Source: Streptomyces pactum
Lineage (GTDB): Bacteria; Actinomycetota; Actinomycetes; Streptomycetales; Streptomycetaceae
Reading direction: 5' to 3'
Length of the DNA stretch: 64,000 nt
Assembly (NCBI RefSeq): GCF_016031615.1
Contig: NZ_JACYXC010000001.1
Location: 1,488,001 to 1,552,000, forward strand
Position 1 is the first letter of the stretch; the number at the start of each line of letters is the position of its first letter. Below the pieces are notes generated by a model that was not told where the DNA came from, made no database searches, and worked only from the letters and a program-made list of their open reading frames with translations. This document shows positions 57,654-64,000 of the stretch, piece by piece. The translations under genes were made by a program, and so were the position numbers.

Positions 57654-58373
57654 TTACCGGAGCCGGGGTCGGACTCCGAGTACCGCGGTACCGACGCGCA
57701 CATGTGTCGCTCCCGCCGCCACCGCGTCTTCGAGGTCCGCGCTCATCCCTGCCGAGACCATGTTCGCAGCAGGATGGTCGGCGCGCAGGCGGCTTGAGAT
57801 TTCCATCAGCCGGTCGAATGACGCCCGCGGGTCCCCCGCGTACGGCCCGGCCAGCGGAGCCACCGTCATCAGGCCGTCCAGCCGCAGACCTTGGGCGCCG
57901 GCGATCCGCTCCGCCAGCGCGGGAACCCCGTCCGGTGCCACCCCGCCGCGGTCCCCGCGCTCGCCCGACTCCGCGTCGAAGGCCACCTGGATCAGGCAGC
58001 CCACCTCGCGGCCGGCGCGGACCGCCGCCGTGGACAGGGCGTCCACCAGTCGGGACCGATCGACGGACTGCACGATATCGGCATAAGTGACCACGGAGCG
58101 CACTTTGTTGGTCTGGAGCTGACCGACGAAGTGCCAACTCAGCGGCAGGTCCGAGCAGGCGGCGGCCTTGGGGGCGGCGTCCTGGTCCCGGTTCTCGGCC
58201 ACCTGCCGGACACCGAGCCCGGACAGCAGCCGGACGTCGTCGGCGGGGTAGGTCTTGGTGACCACGATGAGGGTCACCTCCTCGCGGCGGCGGCCGGCCG
58301 CGGCACAGGCCGCGGCGATGCGGTCCTCCACCCCCGCCAGATTGGCGGCGAGTTCACTCCTGCGGTCGGTCAC
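57654..58373 (-). CDS. yggS: YggS-family PLP-binding protein
   Basis: 239 residues, fold-type III PLP-binding protein that regulates PLP homeostasis. PLP lysine is in TLIVVTKTYPADD; RQVAENRDQDAAPK, WHFVGQLQTNK, and SAGMSADLEDAVAAGATHVRVGTAVLG (phosphate site) are typical. GTG at 58373 is three bases past the pgeF stop with AAGG upstream. Confidence 0.95.
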   Translation of the reverse strand: MTDRRSELAANLAGVEDRIAAACAAAGRRREEVTLIVVTKTYPADDVRLLSGLGVRQVAENRDQDAAPKAAACSDLPLSWHFVGQLQTNKVRSVVTYADIVQSVDRSRLVDALSTAAVRAGREVGCLIQVAFDAESGERGDRGGVAPDGVPALAERIAGAQGLRLDGLMTVAPLAGPYAGDPRASFDRLMEISSRLRADHPAANMVSAGMSADLEDAVAAGATHVRVGTAVLGVRPRLR

Positions 58374-58376
58374 AGC

Positions 58377-59135
58377 TCAGCCTTTTCCACCCACCGGCCC
58401 GGGGACCTCCCCGCACCAGACATAACTCGCGAGCCGCCCCGTGGTGCGGTCCCGCCGGTACGAAAAATGATCGGCCGACTCCCGGGTGCAGACGGCCGAC
58501 GATGCGTCGATTCTCACACCGGATCGGGTGAGTTGGGCGACGACCCCGGCCGCCACGTCCACCGATGGAGTGCCCCAGCCGGTGGTGGCCCAGGCCTCCG
58601 GGACCACCTCGGCCACCGCCGCCCGCATCGCCTCCGGCACCTCGTAGCACCGTCCGCAGATCGACGGGCCGGTGCGCGCCACGATCCGCTCCGGCCGCGC
58701 GCCGAGTTCCCGCATCGCGGCCACCACGGCGGGCACCACCCCGGCGACCAGGCCGGGCCGTCCGGCGTGCGCCGCCCCGGCGATCCCGGCGACCGGGTCG
58801 GCGAGGAGCACCGGGGTGCAGTCGGCGGTGAGGACCGCGAGGGCCAGTCCCCGGCGGGCCGTCACCACCGCGTCCACCGCGGGGGCCTCGCCGGTGGTCC
58901 ACGGCCCGTCCACCACGGCCACGTCCCGGCCGTGCACCTGGTTCATCCAGACCACCGCCGCCGGGTCCAGGCCGAGCCGCTCGGCGGCCAGCTTCCGGTT
59001 GGCCAGCACCGCGGCCGGGTCGTCGCCGACCGCGCCGCCCAGGTTGAGCTCGTCGTACGGAGCGGCGCTCACCCCGCCCCACCGGTCGGTGAAGGCGAAG
59101 TGCGCGCCGCTCGCTTCGTGCTGCTGCCCTATCAC
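58377..59135 (-). CDS. pgeF: PgeF/YlmD multicopper-oxidase-like (laccase domain) protein
   Basis: 252 residues. Peptidoglycan editing factor / polyphenol oxidase family. The metal ligands are visible: His in VWMNQVHGRDV, Cys in LAVLTADCTPVLLADP and His in IAGAAHAGRPGLVAGV. SICGRCYEVPEA is also typical. GTG at 59135 has no strong ribosome site; it is 12 bases after the ftsZ stop and probably coupled to it. Confidence 0.93.
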   Translation of the reverse strand: MIGQQHEASGAHFAFTDRWGGVSAAPYDELNLGGAVGDDPAAVLANRKLAAERLGLDPAAVVWMNQVHGRDVAVVDGPWTTGEAPAVDAVVTARRGLALAVLTADCTPVLLADPVAGIAGAAHAGRPGLVAGVVPAVVAAMRELGARPERIVARTGPSICGRCYEVPEAMRAAVAEVVPEAWATTGWGTPSVDVAAGVVAQLTRSGVRIDASSAVCTRESADHFSYRRDRTTGRLASYVWCGEVPGPVGGKG

Positions 59136-59147
59136 TTCAGGCGGTGC

Positions 59148-60395
59148 TTACTTCAGGAAGTCCGGGACGTCCAGCTCCTCGGCGCTGTCCTGGTACGGCC
59201 GGGCCGGCGGGACCTGCGGGGAGCTGATCGGGGGCAGCGGGGGCTCCTTGCCGTACGGGCCGGAGGAGATGTCGCCGACCGGGGCCGGGTCCGGGATCGG
59301 CTCCTCGTCCCGCTGGGTGATGCTGCCGAGCCCGCCGAACGCGGGACGGCTGGGCTCGGCCGGGGCGACCGGGCGCGAGGGCACCGGGGCGGGCTCCTCC
59401 CGTCCGCCGTACGAGCCGATCCCCTTGTCGCGGGTCTTGGCCGGCGGCTGGCCGCCGTCGAAGCCCGCCGCGATGACGGTGACCCGCACCTCGTCGCCGA
59501 GCGCGTCGTCGATCACCGCACCGAAGATGATGTTGGCCTCCGGGTGGGCGGCCTCGCTCACCAGCTGCGCGGCCTCGTTGATCTCGAACAGGCCGAGATC
59601 GGAACCGCCGGAGATGGAGAGCAGGACACCCCGGGCGCCGTCGATGGACGCCTCCAGCAGGGGCGAGGAGATGGCCATCTCCGCCGCCGCCACCGCGCGG
59701 TCGTCGCCGCGCGCCGAGCCGATGCCCATCAGCGCGGAGCCCGCCTCGGACATCACGGACTTGACGTCGGCGAAGTCCAGGTTGATCAGGCCGGGGGTGG
59801 TGATCAGGTCGGTGATGCCCTGGACACCCGACAGCAGCACCTGGTCCGCGGACTTGAACGCGTCGAGCACGCTCACCTGGCGGTCCGAGATGGACAGCAG
59901 TCGGTCGTTGGGGATCACGATGAGGGTGTCCACCTCGTCGCGCAGCTGCGCGATGCCGTCCTCCGCCTGGTTCGCCCGGCGGCGGCCCTCGAAGGTGAAC
60001 GGGCGGGTGACCACACCGATCGTCAGGGCGCCCAGCGAGCGGGCGATGTTGGCGACGACGGGCGCGCCGCCGGTGCCGGTGCCGCCGCCCTCGCCCGCGG
60101 TGACGAAGACCATGTCGGCCCCCTTGAGGACCTCCTCGATCTCCTCGCGGTGGTCCTCCGCGGCCTTGCGGCCGACGTCCGGGTTGGCGCCGGCGCCGAG
60201 GCCGCGGGTGAGCTCCCGGCCGACGTCGAGCTTGACGTCGGCGTCGCTCATCAGCAGGGCCTGCGCGTCGGTGTTGATCGCGATGAACTCGACGCCCTTG
60301 AGCCCGACCTCGATCATCCGGTTGATGGCGTTGACGCCACCGCCGCCGATGCCGACGACCTTGATGACTGCGAGGTAGTTCTGCGGTGCTGCCAC
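59148..60395 (-). CDS. ftsZ: Cell division protein FtsZ
   Basis: Tubulin-like GTPase that forms the Z-ring ladders of sporulation septa. 415 residues. GTP-binding signature GGGTGTGGAPVVA, N-terminal IKVVGIGGGGVNAINRMIE, T7 loop NLDFADVKSVMSEAGSALMGIG, a Pro-rich linker and the conserved C-terminal peptide DVPDFLK. GTG at 60395 (AAPQNYLAVIKVVG) with AGAGG eight bases upstream; the longer frame to 60431 lacks a ribosome site. Confidence 0.98.
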   Translation of the reverse strand: MAAPQNYLAVIKVVGIGGGGVNAINRMIEVGLKGVEFIAINTDAQALLMSDADVKLDVGRELTRGLGAGANPDVGRKAAEDHREEIEEVLKGADMVFVTAGEGGGTGTGGAPVVANIARSLGALTIGVVTRPFTFEGRRRANQAEDGIAQLRDEVDTLIVIPNDRLLSISDRQVSVLDAFKSADQVLLSGVQGITDLITTPGLINLDFADVKSVMSEAGSALMGIGSARGDDRAVAAAEMAISSPLLEASIDGARGVLLSISGGSDLGLFEINEAAQLVSEAAHPEANIIFGAVIDDALGDEVRVTVIAAGFDGGQPPAKTRDKGIGSYGGREEPAPVPSRPVAPAEPSRPAFGGLGSITQRDEEPIPDPAPVGDISSGPYGKEPPLPPISSPQVPPARPYQDSAEELDVPDFLK

Positions 60396-60683
60396 GTCGA
60401 AGGCCTCTCGCCTCGATTTACGTGTCGCCACCCCGCAGTTGCTGCGGTGCGCCGACTGATGCCGAATGGGGCGGTCCTCTTGGCCGACCCCAACCCTAAA
60501 GGTGAAGTTTAGGGTTAACCGTGCTGCTGTTCCCTGGGTTCTTGGGACAGGACACTAAGTCGACAAGCGGCGCGCGTTCAATGAACACGCCGAACCTCCC
60601 GTTTTTCTTTTCACCCTATGTGATCACCCCTGAGGGTGGCCAACCCGGGGGCCGACCCACCGGACCGCATACCCGCCCCGGCG
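60396..60683 (-). promoter_or_regulatory. ftsQ-ftsZ intergenic promoter region
   Basis: 288 bp, markedly AT-richer than its surroundings (60480-60630). It holds a perfect 9-bp inverted repeat, AACCCTAAA (60492-60500) and TTTAGGGTT (60508-60516), with candidate -10 TAGGGT in it. Two GACAC words, one on each strand (60422-60426 and 60551-60555), match the core of WhiA sites known at Streptomyces sporulation genes such as ftsZ. Several ftsZ promoters map to this interval in S. coelicolor (literature); the exact ones here are not assigned. Confidence 0.7.
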
Positions 60684-61481
60684 TCAACTATCAGCCACCG
60701 CAGGGGCACTGGGCGCACTCACGTCGAAGTGCCGCCCCTCCGGAACGGCTTTCAGCAGCGCGCTCAGGGCCCTCGCCTTGGCCGCGCCCCGCTCGCCGCT
60801 GCCCCACATCACCGTACGGTCGCCGGCCAACTCCACGGTGATGGAGTCGTAGGAGCGGACCCGGACCACCCGGGCGTCCCGGCGGACCGGGGCGGGGAGC
60901 GCGACGGCCACCCGCACGCCCTCCCGGCGCAGCCGGTCGGCGCCGAACCGGCGGGTGCTCGGGGTGGCCGCCCCGGTGTCCAGCGCGAGGACCGGAACGC
61001 CCGCGGGGGCCTTGGCGGAGGTGGCGAAACGGACGCCCTCCCGGTCCACCTCGGTGTACCGGCGGCCGGACCGGATCACGGCCACGGCCTTCCGTTCGGT
61101 TACCTCCAGGCGGATGGTGTGCGGCCAGGAGCGGACCACGTCCACCTCCGCGACGCGGGGCAGCCGGCTTCGCAGCCGGTCCGCGACGGCCCCGGTGTCC
61201 ACCGACGCCATCGGGGTGTCCAGCGGCACCTCGGCGGCCTCGCGCACCGCCGCGGGGGTGAGTGCCCGGGTGCCGGTGACCGTCACCCGCTCGGCCCGGA
61301 GCCAGCCCGAGCCGTAGACCACCCAGGTGCCCGCGCCGCCCAGCAGCACCGCGGCGACCAGGGCCAGCACCACGGTGCGGCGGTCCGGGCGGCGCAGCCG
61401 CCGGCGCCGGGGTCCGGGCGGCGCCGGCCGGGCCACCGGGGCCCGTCGTCCGTTGCGCTCGGCGGTCCTGGGTCCGGCCAC
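60684..61481 (-). CDS. ftsQ: Cell division protein FtsQ (DivIB)
   Basis: 265 residues. Basic cytoplasmic N-terminus (RRRRLRRPDRR), one membrane helix (TVVLALVAAVLLGGAGTWVVYG), a POTRA domain beginning LRAERVTVTGTRALTPAAV with the RSWPHTIRLEVTERKAVAVI core, and a C-terminal beta domain. Bridges the divisome. GTG at 61481 with AAGGAGG eight bases upstream. Confidence 0.96.
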   Translation of the reverse strand: MAGPRTAERNGRRAPVARPAPPGPRRRRLRRPDRRTVVLALVAAVLLGGAGTWVVYGSGWLRAERVTVTGTRALTPAAVREAAEVPLDTPMASVDTGAVADRLRSRLPRVAEVDVVRSWPHTIRLEVTERKAVAVIRSGRRYTEVDREGVRFATSAKAPAGVPVLALDTGAATPSTRRFGADRLRREGVRVAVALPAPVRRDARVVRVRSYDSITVELAGDRTVMWGSGERGAAKARALSALLKAVPEGRHFDVSAPSAPAVADS

Positions 61482-61501
61482 GCTGCCTGCCTCCTTCCGC
61501 C

Positions 61502-61530
61502 GAGGTGCCCGGGGCGGCCCCGGGCACCTC
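61502..61530 (-). terminator. Strong hairpin between murG and ftsQ
   Basis: GAGGTGCCCGGGG (61502-61514) and CCCCGGGCACCTC (61518-61530) form a 13-bp perfect repeat, loop CGG. It is just upstream of the ftsQ ribosome site. It could end murG transcripts or act as an attenuator inside the cluster. Confidence 0.6.
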
Positions 61531-61561
61531 CTGCCTCACGCCTGGCGGCGCACCCGCCCGG

Positions 61562-62656
61562 TCAGCCCCTGCGGCGCTGGGCGATCGCCTCGTACACCAT
61601 GCCGACGAGCAGTTCGTCGGCGTCCCGGCGGCCGAACTCGGCGGCGCGCCGCGACATCTCGTACAGCCGGTGCGGGTCTCCGAGCACCGGGAGCACGTTG
61701 CTCTGCACCCACTCGGGGCTCAGCTCGGCGTCGTCGACGAGCAGGCCGCCGCCCGCCTTGACCACCGGCTGGGCGTTGAGCCGCTGCTCGCCGTTGCCGA
61801 TCGGCAGCGGGACGTAGGCGGCGGGCAGCCCGACGGCGGAGAGTTCGGCGACGGTCATCGCGCCCGCGCGGCAGAGCATCATGTCGGCAGCGGCGTACGC
61901 GAGGTCCATCCGGTCCACATACGATACCGGGATGTAAGGCGGCATTCCGGGCATGTTGTCCACGCGCGGCAGTTCGTTCTTCGGGCCGACCGCGTGCAGG
62001 ATCTGGATGCCGGAGCGCTGCAGGAACGGGGCGACGGTCTGGACCACCTCGTTGAGCCGGCGGGCGCCCTGGGACCCTCCGGAGACCAGCAGGGTGGGCA
62101 GGTTGGGGTCGAGCCCGAACGCCGCGCGGGCCTGGGGCCGCAGCGCCGCCCGGTCCAGGGTGGCGATGGACCGGCGCAGCGGGATGCCCACGTACCGGGC
62201 GTTGCGCAGCTTGCTGTCCGGGGTGCTGACCGCGACGAAGGTGGCGTAGCGGGAGCCGATCTTGTTGGCCAGGCCCGGCCGGGCGTTCGCCTCGTGCACC
62301 ACGATGGGGACCCCGAGGCGCTTGGCGGCCAGGTAGCCGGGCAGCGCCACGTAGCCGCCGAAGCCGACGACGCAGTCGGCCTTGGTGCGCTCCAGGATCT
62401 GCTCGGCGGCCTTGATGGTGCCGCGCAGCCGCCCGGGGACGGTGATCAGCTCGGGTGTCGGCTTACGGGGCAGCGGGACCGCCGGGATGAGCCCGAGTTC
62501 GTAACCCCGCTCGGGTACGAGCCGCGTTTCGAGCCCCCGCTCCGTGCCGAGCGCCGTGATCCCCACGGTCGGGTCCTGCCTCCGCAGGGCGTCCGCGAGG
62601 GCGAGCGCGGGCTCGATGTGGCCGGCGGTCCCCCCACCGGCGAGTACGACATGCAC
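61562..62656 (-). CDS. murG: UDP-GlcNAc:lipid I N-acetylglucosaminyltransferase
   Basis: Makes lipid II. 364 residues, GT-B fold: VVLAGGGTAGHIEPALALADAL (first Gly-rich loop), VVGFGGYVALPGYLAAKRLGVPIVVHEANARPG, LVSGGSQGARRLNEVV and MLCRAGAMTVAELSAVGLPAAYVPLP (GlcNAc site). GTG at 62656, six bases past the ftsW stop. Confidence 0.98.
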   Translation of the reverse strand: MHVVLAGGGTAGHIEPALALADALRRQDPTVGITALGTERGLETRLVPERGYELGLIPAVPLPRKPTPELITVPGRLRGTIKAAEQILERTKADCVVGFGGYVALPGYLAAKRLGVPIVVHEANARPGLANKIGSRYATFVAVSTPDSKLRNARYVGIPLRRSIATLDRAALRPQARAAFGLDPNLPTLLVSGGSQGARRLNEVVQTVAPFLQRSGIQILHAVGPKNELPRVDNMPGMPPYIPVSYVDRMDLAYAAADMMLCRAGAMTVAELSAVGLPAAYVPLPIGNGEQRLNAQPVVKAGGGLLVDDAELSPEWVQSNVLPVLGDPHRLYEMSRRAAEFGRRDADELLVGMVYEAIAQRRRG

Positions 62657-62662
62657 CGAAAT

Positions 62663-64000
62663 TCACCGCTCTCCGGACGGCCGCTTCTTGACGCGCCGTC
62701 TCATCGTCTTCCATCTCAGCCCAGCCCGCTTCTTACCGAACACAGGCTGCCGCATGGCCAGGGCCGCCCGGGCACCGGGTTCCGACCGCGCGAAGGCGAT
62801 CAGCAGTCCGATGGCGAACATGGTCGGCAGCAGGGCGGACCCTCCGTAGGAGAACAGCGGGAGCGGGACGCCGGCGATCGGCAGCAGACCGAGCACCGCA
62901 CCGATGTTGACCACGGCCTGGGCCATGATCCAGCAGGTCACGCCTCCCGCGGCGTACCTCACGAAGGGGTCCTCCGTGCGTCCGGCCACGCGGATACCCG
63001 CATAGCCTAGAGCCGTGAAGAGGGCGAGGACCGACAGTGTCCCCGCGAGGCCGAGTTCCTCCCCGGTAATGGCGAAGATGAAGTCGGTGTGAGGTTCGGG
63101 GAGTTCACCCCATTTCTCCATGCTGGCGCCCAGCCCGGAGCCGAACCAGCCGCCGTTGGCCAGCGCGTAGATGCCGTGCACGGCCTGCCAGCACTGGTCC
63201 CCCGGCCCGGGCTCGGTGGCCAGGGTGCACGCGAGCCGGGACATGCGGTTGGAGCTGGTCTTGATCAGCAGGAAGCCGATGAGCGCGGCGCAGCCCAGCA
63301 CACCGGCGAACAGCCGGGTGGGCGCGCCCGCCAGCCACAGCAGCCCGAAGAGGATCGCGGTGAGGATCATCGCGGTGCCCATGTCCCCGCCCAGCATGAT
63401 CAGGCCGAGCAGGATGAAGGTGGCCGGAACCAGCGGTACCAGCAGGTGCTTCCACTGGGCCAGCAGCCGCTTGTCCTGTTTGCGGGCGAGCAGGTCCGCG
63501 CCCCACAGCACCAGCGCCAGCTTGCCGAACTCGCTCGGCTGGAGCTGGAAGGGGCCGAAGGCGATCCAGTTCTGGTTGCCGTTGACCGCCACCCCCATCC
63601 CGGGCACCTGCACCAGGCACATCAGGAAGACGGAGGCCGCCAGCAGCGGGTAGGCCAGCGCCCGGTGCACCCGGACCGGGGTGCGGGCCGCGAAGAACAT
63701 CAGCACCCCGCCCAGCACGGCCGCCAGCAGCTGCTTGCGGAAGAAGTGGGAGGGCGCCAGCCCGGACTGCAGGGCCTTGATCTGCGAGGCCGAGTAGACC
63801 ATCACCAGGCCCAGCACGATGATCAGCAGGCTGCCGCCGAGGATCACGTAGTAGGCGGTGAGCGGCCGGTCCCAGGCCCGCCGGACCTTCTCCAGCAGCT
63901 GGCGCGGCCCGCGGCCGGACGGGGCGCGGCCGGCCCGCGGCACCGGCGCCGCGGGACGCCGCGCGGCAGGCCGCGGGCGGGCGCCGGGCGCCGGGCGGGC
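62663..64000 (-). CDS. ftsW: FtsW lipid II polymerase, 5' end beyond the window
   Basis: SEDS-family septal peptidoglycan glycosyltransferase. The protein from AWDRPLTAYYVILGGSLLIIVLGLVMVYSAS onward has ten helices, the conserved NGNQNWIAFGPFQLQPSEFGKLAL with the catalytic Asp region in WGADLLARKQD, LGGDMGTAMIL, ELGLAGTL and GLLPIAGVPLPLFSYGGSALL. A GTG occurs at 63943, but the frame stays open to the right edge with an Arg/Pro/Ala composition typical of Streptomyces FtsW N-termini, so the true start is probably past 64000. Confidence 0.96.
   Translation of the reverse strand, partial: ARPAPGARPRPAARRPAAPVPRAGRAPSGRGPRQLLEKVRRAWDRPLTAYYVILGGSLLIIVLGLVMVYSASQIKALQSGLAPSHFFRKQLLAAVLGGVLMFFAARTPVRVHRALAYPLLAASVFLMCLVQVPGMGVAVNGNQNWIAFGPFQLQPSEFGKLALVLWGADLLARKQDKRLLAQWKHLLVPLVPATFILLGLIMLGGDMGTAMILTAILFGLLWLAGAPTRLFAGVLGCAALIGFLLIKTSSNRMSRLACTLATEPGPGDQCWQAVHGIYALANGGWFGSGLGASMEKWGELPEPHTDFIFAITGEELGLAGTLSVLALFTALGYAGIRVAGRTEDPFVRYAAGGVTCWIMAQAVVNIGAVLGLLPIAGVPLPLFSYGGSALLPTMFAIGLLIAFARSEPGARAALAMRQPVFGKKRAGLRWKTMRRRVKKRPSGER

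Overview
This is a 64-kb stretch of chromosomal core genome from a high-GC actinomycete, almost certainly Streptomyces or a close relative such as Kitasatospora. The evidence is the extreme GC content, frequent GTG starts, 4-base stop/start overlaps, Streptomyces-type DivIVA, FtsZ and SepF, the trpC-trpM-trpB-trpA order, PriA (HisA/TrpF) in place of separate HisA and TrpF, and an actinobacterial ileS T-box. I see no prophage, insertion sequence, CRISPR array, tRNA, rRNA or secondary-metabolite cluster.

Layout. 1-3663: gltB, cut by the left edge. 4112-7743: a VIT1/CCC1-family transporter, lgt with a very long C-terminal tail, and a membrane-tethered DsbA-like protein. 7913-15466: tryptophan block on the minus strand (trpA, trpB, tiny trpM, trpC, three small membrane proteins, trpE) headed by hisI. 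15580-19261: three plus-strand genes (septum-formation-like lipoprotein/membrane protein, PucR/CdaR-type regulator, TIGR03085/DinB-type protein), with a tandem duplication of about 160 bp behind the regulator. 19605-25472: his operon hisD-hisC-hisB-(54-aa protein)-hisH-priA-ridA-hisF with nearly every junction overlapping. 25668-33887: membrane protein, LON-domain protein, YbaK deacylase, DUF2567 protein, ABC exporter pair, a frameshifted NYN-domain gene and a 56-aa basic protein. 34147-37692: dnaE. 37904-42164: DUF2252 kinase-like gene translationally coupled to a DsbA-like gene, a small membrane protein, and a second closely similar DsbA-like gene, closed by two large hairpin terminators. 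42520-47676: phoD preceded by PHO-box-like repeats, a dienelactone-hydrolase-type gene, then an MscS channel and a Na+/H+ antiporter that converge and have both lost their stop codons. 48097-51264: GNAT, rluD, lspA and a DksA/TraR protein. 51484-54928: T-box leader and ileS. 55385-64000: the division cluster divIVA-yggT-sepF-yggS-pgeF-ftsZ-ftsQ-murG-ftsW, with ftsW running off the right edge.

How the genes work together. The left half is amino-acid biosynthesis: GltB supplies glutamate, the trp and his genes share PriA, and RidA clears reactive enamines. The right half is cell envelope and division: Lgt and LspA mature lipoproteins, DsbA-like proteins act on exported proteins, MurG and FtsW build peptidoglycan, FtsZ, SepF and FtsQ build the septum, and DivIVA drives tip growth.

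The most unusual signals are structural. They are the fused 3' ends of the convergent MscS and antiporter genes, two probable frameshifts in GC-rich runs (NYN gene, TIGR02234 gene), the lgt reading frame passing through its own terminator hairpin, and the tandem duplication that copied the last codons of the PucR-type regulator. Several of these could be assembly errors and should be checked against reads. I did not find a convincing undescribed multi-gene system; the window is mostly conserved core genome.
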